A DNA stretch of 64,000 nucleotides from Sulfitobacter delicatus (GTDB lineage Bacteria > Pseudomonadota > Alphaproteobacteria > Rhodobacterales > Rhodobacteraceae), in assembly GCF_900102535.1 (NCBI RefSeq), contig NZ_FNBP01000012.1:55068-119067 (forward strand), read 5' to 3'. The position numbers were made by a program, and so were the translations under genes. Under the pieces are notes generated by a model. The model saw only the letters and a list, made by a program, of their open reading frames with translations, was not told the DNA's origin and searched no databases. Positions 38,901 through 48,133 of the stretch are shown piece by piece (position 1 is the stretch's first letter; every line of letters starts with the position of its first letter).

Positions 38901-40516
38901 GTCACCTGGCTAAAGTTCTGCCGGAAGAAATGGCTCAAAGGCCGGTACTGCCCGCTCAAGACCGCCGACGGGGTATCATCCCCCATGCTCGCCAGCGTCT
39001 CTTTCCCGTCCTCGGCCATCGGCGCAAGGATCTGCTCCAACTCTTCAATCGTATAGCCCGCCGCCACCTGACGCCGACGCAGCTCATTGCCCTCAAACAG
39101 CGGCTTTTCGGTCACCGCGCTCAACACATCGTCCAGCTCATGGATCTTGCTGACCCAGTCACCAAAGGGCTGGTTGCCCGACAGCTTGTCCTTGATCTCA
39201 GTGTCGTGGAACAGCTTGCCCTCGGTCATATCGACCGCAATCATCTGCCCCGGCCCAAGCGCGCCCTTGGCCACGACCCGCGCCTCATCCAGCGGCACCA
39301 TCCCGGCTTCCGAACCCGCGATCAGCATGCCATCCGAGGTCACCACATAGCGCATCGGGCGCAGACCGTTCCGGTCCAGCCCCGCGCAGACCCAGCGGCC
39401 ATCGGTCATCGCCAAGGCCGCAGGCCCGTCCCAAGGCTCCATCACCGAGTTGCAATAGGAATACATGTCCCGCCACGCCTGCGGCAATTCCACCGCCAGC
39501 TTGGACCAAGACTCCGGCACCAACATCGTCTTCGCCATCGGCGCCGAACGCCCCGCCCGCACCAAGACCTCAAACACCGAATCCAACGCCGCCGAGTCGC
39601 TCGACCCCGCCGCCACGATCGGTTTGATATCCTCGGCCATCTCACCAAAGGTCGCCGACGCCATGCGAATCTCATGGCTCTTCATCCAGTTGGTGTTGCC
39701 CTTAAGCGTGTTGATTTCGCCGTTATGCGCCAACATGCGGAAAGGCTGCGCCAGCCACCACTGCGGGAAAGTATTGGTCGAATAACGCTGGTGATAGATC
39801 GCAAAGGCGCTGACGAATTGGTCATCCTTCAGATCGGGATAGAACTCAGCCACCTGCTCGGCGAGCATCATGCCCTTGTAGATGATGCTGCGGCAGGACA
39901 TCGACGCGATATACATCTGCGGCACCTGCGCCGCGATGGCAGCTTTCTCGATCCGGCGCCGGATCACATAAAGCTCACGCTCAAAGGTCTCCTCGTCCAC
40001 GCCCTTGGCGTTGGAGATCAGGATCTGCTCAATCTCGGGCCGCGTTGCATTGGCCTTCTCGCCCAACACGGAAATATCCACCGGCACATGGCGCCAGCCA
40101 TAGATGTAGTAGCCCATGCGCAGGACTTCGGTCTCAACGATGGTCCGGCACGTCTCCTGCGCGGCAAAGTTGGTGCGCGGCAAGAACACCTGCCCCACGG
40201 CAATCAGCTCATCCTCACGCGGCGTATGCCCGGTGCGGCGCACCTGATCGTAAAAGAACGGCACCGGAATTTGCAGGTGAATGCCCGCGCCATCGCCGGT
40301 CATCCCATCCGCGTCCACCGCCCCCCGGTGCCAGATCGCTTTCAACGCGTTGATCCCGTTCAGCACCACTTCGCGGGTCTTTTCGCCGTTGACGTTCACC
40401 ACCAAGCCAACACCGCAAGAGGAATGTTCCTCTTCAAAGCTATACATGCCCTTCTCGGCCATCATCGCGCGTTTGGCTTCTTCGCGGGCTACCCAGGCGT
40501 CATCATATTTGGTCAT
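35984..40516 (-). CDS. gltB: Glutamate synthase large subunit
   Basis: A 1,510-residue NADPH-GOGAT alpha subunit. The class II amidotransferase begins at Cys in EHSSCGVGLVVNV (about residue 34). The FMN domain contains ISGHNGGTGASPATSIKYAG, and the 3Fe-4S ligands are in CIMVRQCQSNTCPVGVCTQ. The C-terminal GXGXG beta-helix follows. It makes glutamate from glutamine and 2-oxoglutarate with GltD. It overlaps the upstream GFA gene by four bases, so it is read from the gltD-side promoter or one inside the operon. Confidence 0.96.
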   Translation of the reverse strand: MTKYDDAWVAREEAKRAMMAEKGMYSFEEEHSSCGVGLVVNVNGEKTREVVLNGINALKAIWHRGAVDADGMTGDGAGIHLQIPVPFFYDQVRRTGHTPREDELIAVGQVFLPRTNFAAQETCRTIVETEVLRMGYYIYGWRHVPVDISVLGEKANATRPEIEQILISNAKGVDEETFERELYVIRRRIEKAAIAAQVPQMYIASMSCRSIIYKGMMLAEQVAEFYPDLKDDQFVSAFAIYHQRYSTNTFPQWWLAQPFRMLAHNGEINTLKGNTNWMKSHEIRMASATFGEMAEDIKPIVAAGSSDSAALDSVFEVLVRAGRSAPMAKTMLVPESWSKLAVELPQAWRDMYSYCNSVMEPWDGPAALAMTDGRWVCAGLDRNGLRPMRYVVTSDGMLIAGSEAGMVPLDEARVVAKGALGPGQMIAVDMTEGKLFHDTEIKDKLSGNQPFGDWVSKIHELDDVLSAVTEKPLFEGNELRRRQVAAGYTIEELEQILAPMAEDGKETLASMGDDTPSAVLSGQYRPLSHFFRQNFSQVTNPPIDSLREFRVMSLKTRFGNLKNVLDEDSSQTEILVLDSPFVGNAQFEELMAQFKVHTVTIDCSFEPGNGNLSAGLARIRAEAEDAVRSGAGHLVLTDQYSGEDRVAMPMILATSAVHSHLVRKGLRTFTSLNVRSAECVDPHYFAVLVGCGATVVNAYLAEDSLADRIGRGLLDMSLTEAVQKYREAIDQGLLKIMAKMGISVISSYRGGLNFEAVGLSRAMCAEYFPGMTSRISGIGVVGIQRKAEEVHARGWLGDGVVMPIGGFYKQRKSGEKHAWEASSMHMLQMACNKASYQMWQQYSKKMQSNPPIHLRDLLDIKPRGNPVPLEEVESITSIRKRFVTPGMSLGALSPEAHKTLNVAMNRIGAKSDSGEGGEDPAHFVPESNGDNPSAKIKQVASGRFGVTAEYLNQCEELEIKVAQGAKPGEGGQLPGMKVTDLIARLRHSTKGVTLISPPPHHDIYSIEDLAQLIYDLKQINPRCKVTVKLVASSGVGTIAAGVAKAKADIILISGHNGGTGASPATSIKYAGLPWEMGLTEAHQVLSMNNLRDRVTLRTDGGLRTGRDIVMAAMMGAEEYGIGTAALIAMGCIMVRQCQSNTCPVGVCTQDEALRGKFTGNADKVVNLITFYATEVREILASIGARSLDEVIGRADLLTQVSRGSAHLDDLDLNPLLITVDGAHENVYDRDKPRQVVLDTLDAQIVRDAARFLEDGEKMQLSYAVQNTHRTVGTRVSSHIVKRFGMRNSLQPDHLTVKLTGSAGQSLGAFAAPGLKLEVSGDANDYVGKGLSGGTIVVRPSMASPVVASENTIIGNTVLYGATAGYLFAAGRAGERFAVRNSGAHVVIEGCGSNGCEYMTGGVAVILGEIGANFAAGMTGGMAYLYDPDGLAPKLMNAETIVTCPVTVDHWMDQLHGLIERHLAETGSRKAADILQHWETEKHNFLQVCPKEMLVHLPAPLSVEETAVPAE

Positions 40517-40947
40517 GGCTTGGTTCCTTCCACAAATGCCGCAAATCCTGCTTCGACTTCGGCCTTGGTTTTGGTTTCGTGCTCCCCGGCAAAGGCATAG
40601 CCTGCGGGCTTCACATCAATGTAAATCTCGGTTGTCAGCTCTAGCCCGCCGGCGTCATCAACCAGCCCGGCACTAATGCTGTAATAATCATGCCCCGGCA
40701 GCGTCAGGTGATACCAAAGCGTCGTGCCACAGGCGTCGCACCAAGCGCGCTCGGCCCAGTCTGACGACGCAAAGCTCTTCACCGGCCCCTCATGGGTCAG
40801 GCTTCCGGGCTTCGCGTCGATCTCCAGAAAAGCGCTCCCGGTCCAACGACGGCACATCTCGCAATGACAGGCCCCAAGCGCATCCTTCAGCGGCTCGAAA
40901 CTCAGCGTCACCGCCCCGCACAGGCATTTACCTTCCAAACGGCTCAT
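40513..40947 (-). CDS. GFA-family zinc protein (first of a pair)
   Basis: A 144-residue protein of the glutathione-dependent formaldehyde-activating (GFA/CENP-V) family. Zinc ligands are in GKCLCGAVTL, ACHCEMCRRW and RAWCDACGTTLWY. Biochemical role is unproven for most members. It overlaps gltB and the second GFA gene by four bases each, which places it firmly in the glutamate synthase transcript. Confidence 0.9.
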   Translation of the reverse strand: MSRLEGKCLCGAVTLSFEPLKDALGACHCEMCRRWTGSAFLEIDAKPGSLTHEGPVKSFASSDWAERAWCDACGTTLWYHLTLPGHDYYSISAGLVDDAGGLELTTEIYIDVKPAGYAFAGEHETKTKAEVEAGFAAFVEGTKP

Positions 40948-41381
40948 GGCTTGTCCTCCACATGCAGGTTGCGCGCCTCGTAATCGGCTTTGCTCACCCG
41001 CTCCAAATCACCCGCGAGCGTCACATTGCTCGGCGCACGGTCGGCATAGACCACCCGCGCCAGCTTGGCCCCGCCAAAGCCGTCAAACAGCCCCGGTGCC
41101 AGTTCCAGCAGATGCGCATTATCGCCCTCGTGATCGGCAAACCAAACCGCCGTGCCGCAAGTCTCGCACCACGCCCGCTCGGCAAAGGAGGATGACGCAT
41201 AGGTCCGGATCGGCCCCGCATAACTCACCTGCTCGCGCGGCACCTCAATGCCCATCTGCATGGACCCGCTCCAGCGCGTGCAGGGGTCGCAATGGCAGGC
41301 CGAAATCTCACCAAGCGGCCCGGTGACATCGACCGTGACCGCCCCACAAAGACAGTGCCCGTGATGCTTCTCTTCAGACAT
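40944..41381 (-). CDS. GFA-family zinc protein (second of a pair)
   Basis: A 145-residue GFA paralogue. Zinc ligands are in GHCLCGAVTVDV, ACHCDPCTRW and RAWCETCGTAVWF. It is clearly similar to the gene that follows it, so a tandem duplication is probable. The 134 bases upstream to gltD contain a 12-base segment that recurs upstream of gltD itself. Confidence 0.9.
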   Translation of the reverse strand: MSEEKHHGHCLCGAVTVDVTGPLGEISACHCDPCTRWSGSMQMGIEVPREQVSYAGPIRTYASSSFAERAWCETCGTAVWFADHEGDNAHLLELAPGLFDGFGGAKLARVVYADRAPSNVTLAGDLERVSKADYEARNLHVEDKP

Positions 41382-41515
41382 TCTTCACCTTCGCCCCGGC
41401 AAAGGTCACAGATGCTGACCTATCGGTCAAAAACGGGCGCAAGGGCATATGCACGCCCTGTGTACCTCCGGTGTACAGTTTGTGACATTTAACCTTTGGG
41501 TAATGAATCTTCATG

Positions 41516-42949
41516 TCATTCCGCAGCTATACGCTGCACCCCGTTGAAATCATTCAAGATTGCCTCAGCACAGTCGCGCCCGTCCTTGATCGCCCAAACG
41601 ACGAGCGAGGCACCCCGCACGATATCCCCCACCGCATAGACACCTTCCAGCGCCGTCGCCCCGGTGACGTAATCGGCCTTGATCGTGCCCCAGCGGTTCA
41701 CCGGCAGGTCCGGCTCATCCCAAAGCGTAGGCAGGTCTTCCGGCTCAAAGCCCAGCGCCATGATAACAAGGTCCGCATCCTCAACGTAATCCGCGCCCTC
41801 AATCACCTCAGGTGCCTGACGGCCCGTCACATCCGGCGCGCCAAGGCGCATCTTCTGCACCATGACACCCGTCACCGGATCGCCAACAAAGCCCTTCGGC
41901 GCGCTCAGCCATTCAAAAATAACGCCTTCTTCCTCGGCGTTTTGCACTTCGCGCTGGCTGCCCGGCATATTGGCCCGGTCCCGACGATACAGGCATTTCA
42001 CGCTCTCCGCGCCCTGCCGGATCGAGGTCCGCACACAGTCCATCGCCGTGTCACCGCCGCCGATCACAACGACCTTCTTGCCAGCGGCATTCAGACGGCC
42101 ATTCTCAAACTCTTCAACCGTATCGCCAAAGCTTTTGCGGTTAGAGGCCGTTAGAAAATCAATCGCCCGCTCAACACCAAAGCCACCCACACCGGGCGCT
42201 TCGATCTCGCGGGTCTTATAGACGCCCGTCGCGATGATCACCGCGTCATGCTTGCCGCGAATGGCGCCAAAGCTGATGTCGGTGCCCACGTCGCAGTTCA
42301 ATTCAAAGGTCACGCCGCCTTCGACAAGCTGCGCATTGCGGCGCTCGACCACGTCCTTTTCCAGCTTAAAGCCGGGGATGCCATAGGTCAGCAGCCCGCC
42401 CGCACGGTCATAGCGGTCATAGATCGTGACCTGCACACCCGCCCGCCGCAGCATATCCGCCGCCGCCAGCCCGCCGGGGCCAGCGCCGATGATGCCGACG
42501 CTTTCCTGCCGCTCTTCACGCGGTGCCGGGGCTTTGACCCAGCCCTTCTCCCACGCGGTATCGGTGATGTATTTCTCGATCGAGCCGATGGTCACGGTGC
42601 CATGACCGGACTGCTCAATCACGCAGTTGCCTTCGCAAAGCCGGTCCTGCGGGCAGATACGGCCACAGATCTCGGGGAAGGTGTTCGTCGCCTGGCTGAT
42701 CTCATAGGCTTCTTCCAACCGCCCCTCAGCCGTCAGGCGCAGCCAGTCGGGGATGTTGTTATGCAGCGGGCAGTGGGTCTGGCAGTAGGGCACGCCACAT
42801 TGGCTACAGCGGCTGGATTGCTCGGCCGCCTTACGGTCGGCGTACTCGGCATAAATCTCGTCGAAATCCGTCCGGCGCAAATTGGGCGGACGTTTCTCAG
42901 GCATATCCCGCGCCACATCCGTAAATTTCAGCATAACCTGCTTCGCCAT
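41516..42949 (-). CDS. gltD: Glutamate synthase small subunit
   Basis: A 477-residue GOGAT beta subunit. The N-terminal iron-sulfur cysteines are in CSQCGVPYCQTHCPLHNNIP and CPQDRLCEGNCVIEQ. The FAD site is VGIIGAGPGGLAAADMLRRA (about residues 149-168) and the NADPH site is VVVIGGGDTAMDCVRTSIRQ. It passes electrons from NADPH to GltB. Unusually, two GFA genes stand between it and gltB. Confidence 0.95.
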   Translation of the reverse strand: MAKQVMLKFTDVARDMPEKRPPNLRRTDFDEIYAEYADRKAAEQSSRCSQCGVPYCQTHCPLHNNIPDWLRLTAEGRLEEAYEISQATNTFPEICGRICPQDRLCEGNCVIEQSGHGTVTIGSIEKYITDTAWEKGWVKAPAPREERQESVGIIGAGPGGLAAADMLRRAGVQVTIYDRYDRAGGLLTYGIPGFKLEKDVVERRNAQLVEGGVTFELNCDVGTDISFGAIRGKHDAVIIATGVYKTREIEAPGVGGFGVERAIDFLTASNRKSFGDTVEEFENGRLNAAGKKVVVIGGGDTAMDCVRTSIRQGAESVKCLYRRDRANMPGSQREVQNAEEEGVIFEWLSAPKGFVGDPVTGVMVQKMRLGAPDVTGRQAPEVIEGADYVEDADLVIMALGFEPEDLPTLWDEPDLPVNRWGTIKADYVTGATALEGVYAVGDIVRGASLVVWAIKDGRDCAEAILNDFNGVQRIAAE

Positions 42950-43109
42950 ATACCCGTTCCTTCGACAAATTCCGTCAGAAGACCCGCATACGACAGCGCT
43001 TCAGTAAAGAAAAGACAGCAATGCTGACCTATTTAACTCTTTCCGGGCATTCACCCCGCCCAGCCCGCATTTTTATGCATCATTTAAGGTCCGATGCGGA
43101 CCTAACGCC

Positions 43110-43916
43110 TCACGCCCCAGCCCAAAGCCCCAGTATAACAAGCCCACCGACAAGGATTCGCCACCAGCCAAACAGCGCGTAGCCATAGCGCCCCACGTAA
43201 TCGAGCACCCAACGCACCACGATCACTGCCGAGATAAAGGCCATGACAAAGCCCACCGCGATCTCACCCATTGCCGAGGCATCGAGCACGTCACGGTTCT
43301 TATAGAGGTCGTAAGCAAAGGCACCCGCCATCGTCGGCATCGACAGGAAAAACGAGAACTCCGCCGCCGCCCGCTTGCTGGCTCCCAACATCAAGGCCCC
43401 CACAATCGTCGCCCCCGAGCGCGACACGCCCGGCACCATCGCAAGGCACTGAATAACGCCAATTTTCAATGCCATCGGCAAGGGAAACCGCATCGCGTCC
43501 GGCTCCGTCGTCGGCGGCGCGATCCGGTCGACCACAACCAAAATTATCCCGCCCAAAATCAACATCACTGCAATCAGCAAAGGCGTCTCAAACAGCACGG
43601 TCTTGATAAAGTCATGCGCCAGCACGCCCACAAAAACCGCAGGTAAAAAGGCCACCAGCACCGACAAGATAAACCGCCGCGCCTGAGGGTCATGGGGCGC
43701 CGCCGAGAACACCGCCCAAAGCCGCGCCGAATACACCGTCAGGATCGCCAGCACCGCGCCCAGCTGGATCACCACCTCAAAGGTGCGCCCTGCGCTCTCA
43801 AACCCCAGAAAATGCCCAGCCAGCAACAAATGCCCGGTCGAGGATACGGGAATGAACTCCGTCAGCCCCTCCAGCAAACCCAGAAAGGCGGCGATCAGCG
43901 TCGTATTACTATCCAT
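43110..43916 (-). CDS. uppP: Undecaprenyl-diphosphate phosphatase
   Basis: A 268-residue UppP/BacA inner-membrane protein with about eight helices. The catalytic motifs are [20 protein letters not shown] (residues 14-33) and [20 protein letters not shown]. It recycles the undecaprenyl carrier used for peptidoglycan and for the surface polysaccharide. It overlaps the stop of the NDUFA9-like gene by one base. Confidence 0.94.
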   Translation of the reverse strand: MDSNTTLIAAFLGLLEGLTEFIPVSSTGHLLLAGHFLGFESAGRTFEVVIQLGAVLAILTVYSARLWAVFSAAPHDPQARRFILSVLVAFLPAVFVGVLAHDFIKTVLFETPLLIAVMLILGGIILVVVDRIAPPTTEPDAMRFPLPMALKIGVIQCLAMVPGVSRSGATIVGALMLGASKRAAAEFSFFLSMPTMAGAFAYDLYKNRDVLDASAMGEIAVGFVMAFISAVIVVRWVLDYVGRYGYALFGWWRILVGGLVILGLWAGA

Positions 43917-44902
43917 TAGCCTTGGCGCAGATTTCGCGCCGAAGCTTTGATGGCGTCATACTGCCCAGAGGGGCGGAACCGCCACAGATAGTCAGGCAAG
44001 ACTGCCTCCATCGTGACCGGCGTGATGCCCAGCTCGGCAAAGCCCTTGGCGTCTGCACCCACAACATTGTCGTTGCGCAGGTTTTTGACCTGATCCCGCG
44101 TCAGCATGGAGTTTGTGAACAGCCCCAAAGACACGGCCTGCAACATGTCAAAACCAAAGGCCATCACGCGCGCCACCACCCAAGGCATATTGAGCACCAG
44201 CCTGCGCCGATGGACCACTTTAAGCATCCGCTGCATCAACCCCCTAAAGGTATCAACATCCGGCCCGCCAAGCTCATAGATCCCCGGTGCGGCCAACCCC
44301 AACACGGCCTTTTCCGCAGCCTTGGCCACGTCATCGACATAGACCGGCTGAAAACGTGTATCCGCCCCCACCACCGGCAGGATCGGCCCCATACGGGTCA
44401 TCCCGGCAAAGCGGTTGAAAAAGGAATCTTCGGCCCCAAACATGATGGAGGGGCGCAGGATGACCGCCTGCGGCATGTGCTTTAGCACCCCGGCCTCGCC
44501 CTCACCCTTACTCCGGGCATAATCACTGTCGGCGTCCATGTCGGCCCCGATGGCAGAGATCTGCACCATGCGCGGAACGCCCTCTTGGGCGGCCAACCGC
44601 GCCACGCGCTCGGCCCCTTCTGATTGGACTGCGTCGAAACCGTTTTTGCCGCTTTCGACCAGCACGCCCACGCAATTCACCACCGCATCTGCCCCACGCA
44701 GCGCTGCACGGACCGAATTGTCATCACGGATATTACACAGGATCGGCTCGACCTGGCCGACAACGCCGTAGGGGCGCACAAACAGCGCCTCATTGGGGCG
44801 CCGCACGGCCACCCGCACCCGCCAGCCGGCCTTGGCCATCCGACGCGCGATATAGCGTCCGACAAACCCCGAACCGCCATAAATCGTGACCAGCTTAGAC
44901 AT
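43916..44902 (-). CDS. Complex I NDUFA9-like NAD(P)H-binding protein
   Basis: A 328-residue atypical SDR. It starts [20 protein letters not shown], the dinucleotide-binding loop of the NDUFA9 family found in alphaproteobacterial and mitochondrial complex [20 protein letters not shown] follows. It may be an accessory subunit or assembly factor. The ATG at 44902 follows AGGAG; the frame is open to 44962. It precedes uppP on the same transcript. Confidence 0.88.
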   Translation of the reverse strand: MSKLVTIYGGSGFVGRYIARRMAKAGWRVRVAVRRPNEALFVRPYGVVGQVEPILCNIRDDNSVRAALRGADAVVNCVGVLVESGKNGFDAVQSEGAERVARLAAQEGVPRMVQISAIGADMDADSDYARSKGEGEAGVLKHMPQAVILRPSIMFGAEDSFFNRFAGMTRMGPILPVVGADTRFQPVYVDDVAKAAEKAVLGLAAPGIYELGGPDVDTFRGLMQRMLKVVHRRRLVLNMPWVVARVMAFGFDMLQAVSLGLFTNSMLTRDQVKNLRNDNVVGADAKGFAELGITPVTMEAVLPDYLWRFRPSGQYDAIKASARNLRQG

Positions 44903-45024
44903 TCTGCCGCTCCTGTAGCTTATTCTTTGACAGGATGTACCTGCGCGCCGCCCCTGTAACAAGGCAAAACCCCTAGCGTCGGCGGTCTTTGGGACGGATT
45001 TTCAGGAATTCCGCCAAAATGCGA

Positions 45025-45053
45025 TTGACAGCCGCCCAGCCGAGCCTTAGAGC
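45025..45053 (+). promoter_or_regulatory. Probable tRNA-Leu promoter
   Basis: TTGACA (45025-45030) and TAGAGC (45048-45053) are separated by 17 bases, and the tRNA begins 17 bases further on. Confidence 0.55.
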
Positions 45054-45069
45054 ACCCCACACGATACGT

Positions 45070-45155
45070 GCCCAGGTGGCGGAATGGTAGACGCGCTAGC
45101 TTCAGGTGCTAGTACTGGCAACGGTGTGGAGGTTCGAGTCCTCTCCTGGGCACCA
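45070..45155 (+). tRNA. tRNA-Leu (anticodon CAG)
   Basis: A complete class II tRNA. Acceptor GCCCAGG pairs with CCTGGGC, followed by an A discriminator and encoded CCA (45153-45155). The anticodon stem CTAGC/GCTAG holds the 7-base loop TTCAGGT, giving CAG; a short variable arm and the T-arm GAGGTTCGAGTCCTC region follow. The accessory region begins directly after it, so its 3' end is a possible integration site. Confidence 0.95.
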
Positions 45156-45833
45156 ATATTCCCCGATAAGTGATTGATAGTATTTGGCTTTTAAAGCCCC
45201 GCCCAAATTCAATCCACCCTCCAGCCCACCTTTCACCTGTCGAACGAATTGCATTGCGCAATACTGCACACTGATGTGATAGCCCGGAGAAACGGCAATG
45301 CCTGCCATAAATAGCAGTTTGCACGAGGCAGCGGCACAAGGTGTTAAGTGATCCATTGCACGGAGCATTAACAGTGCCATATAAAAGACCTGTTAGAGCT
45401 TTCTACATCAAACAGATTGTGAGACTTGCTAAGACCACAAGATCACAGCAAAAAGACTTATTCTGCTGATCCGCACCAGACGGCGAAAGCTTGGCCTCCA
45501 CTCATGCGCACGCCCAAGACAAACAATTGCGTAAAGGTGCAGTCGAGAAACCGGCATGAGGGCAGAACCACACCACAGCGTCTGTCGGCCAGCACCAGAT
45601 TGGCCGTCGAGCAACAAGCCGCCATACGTACTGTGTCTGCGATGTGACCAACCACCTGACAGACAGCTTAGCATCAGAGCGCGGCTAAGGTCGCGACTTT
45701 TAATCAGTGGGTCGATGGTTCGATCCCATCACGGCTCACCACTTTATCTCGTAGATCAAGTGGTTGATCGGCGCCAACTGGATACCGCCTCTCCTTTATA
45801 AACATCAGCGGGATAAAACAGGTTAGATTTGCC
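45156..45833. other. Island boundary stretch without convincing genes
   Basis: About 680 bases after tRNA-Leu with no ORF that has both a good start and family resemblance. It marks the switch to lower-GC sequence and contains the tRNA-Lys remnant. No integrase gene is present. Confidence 0.5.
45695..45741 (+). pseudogene. 3' half of a tRNA-Lys(TTT), remnant
   Basis: The segment has the anticodon loop ACTTTTAAT, an intact T-arm (stem 45714-45718 with 45726-45730, loop TTCGATC), acceptor strand ACGGCTC, A and CCA. These match the 3' half of tRNA-Lys(UUU). The required 5' acceptor GAGCCGT and D-arm are not found upstream, so it is not a functional tRNA. Such 3' fragments are usual attachment-site scars. 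Confidence 0.7.
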
Positions 45834-46376
45834 ATGGGTTCGTTTCCTAATCCTTCTACAAAGCAGGGCCCACTGGAACGGTTAAACGCTGCTGATGTTC
45901 AATTGCGCAACGAAGCGGGAGATTATACCTGCGCCTTACCGGAGGCTTTCACAATCCAGTATTATCTGGCCATCGCTCGGATTTCTTATGGCCTTTCGCC
46001 TACCAGTTACTGGTACTATGATGGCCCCGACGTTCTTCCATTTGAGATCTACTCACGCTGTAGGAAAGGTCACTTTACCATCGCGAACATTCAAGGCTTT
46101 ACTGATCTCCCAAAGACTACCTGCGTGGCTCAGCGCAAGGAGCATTGCCGAGGAAATCGAATGCCCGCAATTACTGAAGCATTAGAGGTTCTTGCTAGAG
46201 CAGAAGGGCTATCGGTTGAGTTTGAGAGCGTAAAGAATGAACACCTTTCGAAGTTCCTAGCTACACAGGATTATGAGAGCACCCTGGAAGAATGGAAAAA
46301 ATATGTGCCTGACTGCCTCCCCATGGATCTGCTTCCAAGTCCAAGTATGATTTGGCGGGCGCCTCCTAGGGTTTGA
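45834..46376 (+). CDS. Hypothetical protein
   Basis: A 180-residue ORF that I do not recognise. It is soluble, with aromatic-rich SYGLSPTSYWYYDGPD near residues 50-65 and a helical region around EALEVLARAEGLSVEFES. It lies at the left edge of the island, and its last 106 bases overlap the convergent replication gene. No clear Shine-Dalgarno. It may be a genuine island gene, but coding status is moderate. Confidence 0.5.
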   Translation: MGSFPNPSTKQGPLERLNAADVQLRNEAGDYTCALPEAFTIQYYLAIARISYGLSPTSYWYYDGPDVLPFEIYSRCRKGHFTIANIQGFTDLPKTTCVAQRKEHCRGNRMPAITEALEVLARAEGLSVEFESVKNEHLSKFLATQDYESTLEEWKKYVPDCLPMDLLPSPSMIWRAPPRV

Positions 46377-48133
46377 GCCGTCATGATAGGTAACCTCGTA
46401 GGGTAGTAGATTCCGAGATCTGGAATTTTGTTAGATTCCCGGCCCGAAAACCCGCTTCTGTAGCTTTCAGGGGGTATTTCTGATCTATCCGACCCGATTT
46501 GTAAGCCTTCCTGGTGCCCGCGCTGTAGTATAACCTCACTACAATCCGACCAGATTGATGAGAGGATTCCGTATCCTTCGATATCTGGACCCCCGACTGG
46601 GAAGAGATCAGGCTTTGTGGCCCCCGAGCCTTCAGGTTCTAGTGGTTGGTTTCCCCTGATGACACCGTTTTGAACATTTCCCAGAAGCTGCTCAATTGTG
46701 ACATCAGAAGAGGTCTTTTGGGCAGCTTCTTGAGCGGTTTTTTTGGCGGCATCAGGCAAGTATTTATTGATAGTGTTCCGGCTCACACCAAGCTTCTTGG
46801 CCAGCTGTGAGACGACGATCTTGTCACCAGCAGCCCGCAACTCAGAGACCGCATCGAGGACGATCTGGCGCTTCTTGTCTGCGTTCTGTTTAGCAGCGTA
46901 CCGACCGCCAATGGCCTGGCGCTCATCGATCTCCATGCTGTCATTGATGAGGCCTGCCCGTTTGCAGGCGCCGCGATCTTTGGTGCTGCCGGATCCGGAA
47001 TAGACGTTCCAGGTCCACCAGCTGATCGACTTCGCAGTTTCATGGATTTCGTGGTCTGGGAGCAAATTATCTGAGAATTTGGTCTCATTGTATTTTGCGC
47101 ATTGCTGAAGCATGTAGCGATACAGGTGCTCCTCCGAAGAAGCTTTCGCTTTGAATGCATACGCGAGATATCTAATATTTGAGAATAGATTGCAGTTTTT
47201 GCCTCGTGCCGCGTACTCCTCGTCGAAAGAGGCGCCAATCGTTCTCTCCAGATACGACTGATCGGAGCCTTTGCCATCGAAAGGGGCGGCATGAGTTGCC
47301 CGCTTGGAGCCATCAGCAGACCTGAACGATGTCTTCTTGGCCTTTGGTGGTGGAGTGTAAGTGATCTGCGCAGGATGAATAGGCGCGTTCTCAGCTTCAG
47401 TGATAGCCTCATCCAGTTCCGCAAGCGTCCAAGTACGATTATCGCCTTCGACGACGTCCCAATATAATTGCTCGCTGCTATAGTGGCGTAGTTTAGCTGG
47501 ATTTTTGGTTGTGATCGGGTTCACGGCCTCGACGTAGCTGATAGTGCCGACCAATCTTGCTAGGCGGCGGGCAATCAATCTGTATTGGTTTGCCTGCTCG
47601 TAGTCGTCCATCCAGATCGGCGTGTGGAGCCAGTAAATGAGATGTGGACGGTTAACCGAGAAATCTTCTGAAGGCTCAGGATCGCTTGGAGAGCGTCCGC
47701 CAAAGTTGGCGCTGTTTGCTGTGAAAGTTTTCGGCATCGGCATGCCGATTTCACGCATGTCAGACGGACGAATATTGCTGTCTACATCAAGGACGATTGC
47801 GATCCGGCGTTCAGGCGCACGTCCTTTTTTCGTTCTGAGTGGTGGGTGGAGATCGATATAGTGCGCATCGACATAATCGAACAATGGCAGTTTCTTTATG
47901 ATCTTTTTATCTTCATTGGCACACCGGCTCCACGTCGACATGTGCTTCAGATGTAGGTAGTCTGTCACTTGCAGCGGCAGCAGCAAAGACATGTTCATGT
48001 CGTTGCCGATTGAGAACCGGAACTTATTGTCCCAGCGGACCTGCGCCGGGCTGCGAGCCTGCTTCTTCTTGGAAGCTGACTTAGTTTCTGATGCTGTATT
48101 AGTTGAAAAATGTCTATGATCTAGCCGTGCCAT
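46271..48133 (-). CDS. Plasmid replication initiator (ColE2-type replicase with PriCT domain)
   Basis: A 620-residue protein. Residues about 100-250 resemble the replicase domain of ColE2-type Rep proteins: RRIAIVLDVDSN, HLIYWLHTPIW and ITTKNPAKLRHY. GKNCNLFSNIRYLAYAF (about residues 310-326) is the PriCT-1 signature. A helix-turn-helix follows near residue 440, KIVVSQLAKKLGVSRNTINK, and the C-terminus is low in order. It would prime replication at a plasmid origin. It suggests the island derives from a plasmid. The long C-terminal extension is unusual; classical ColE2 Rep is about half this size. Confidence 0.75.
   Translation of the reverse strand: MARLDHRHFSTNTASETKSASKKKQARSPAQVRWDNKFRFSIGNDMNMSLLLPLQVTDYLHLKHMSTWSRCANEDKKIIKKLPLFDYVDAHYIDLHPPLRTKKGRAPERRIAIVLDVDSNIRPSDMREIGMPMPKTFTANSANFGGRSPSDPEPSEDFSVNRPHLIYWLHTPIWMDDYEQANQYRLIARRLARLVGTISYVEAVNPITTKNPAKLRHYSSEQLYWDVVEGDNRTWTLAELDEAITEAENAPIHPAQITYTPPPKAKKTSFRSADGSKRATHAAPFDGKGSDQSYLERTIGASFDEEYAARGKNCNLFSNIRYLAYAFKAKASSEEHLYRYMLQQCAKYNETKFSDNLLPDHEIHETAKSISWWTWNVYSGSGSTKDRGACKRAGLINDSMEIDERQAIGGRYAAKQNADKKRQIVLDAVSELRAAGDKIVVSQLAKKLGVSRNTINKYLPDAAKKTAQEAAQKTSSDVTIEQLLGNVQNGVIRGNQPLEPEGSGATKPDLFPVGGPDIEGYGILSSIWSDCSEVILQRGHQEGLQIGSDRSEIPPESYRSGFSGRESNKIPDLGIYYPTRLPIMTAQTLGGARQIILGLGSRSMGRQSGTYFFHSSRVLS

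Noticed and set aside
37826..40600. 924-codon open frame on the plus strand
   Set aside because: It is antisense to gltB, whose domains and metal ligands are clear; the frame's His/Arg-rich translation is typical of GC-rich shadow frames.
45695..45741. Functional tRNA-Lys
   Set aside because: The 5' acceptor strand and D-arm are missing.
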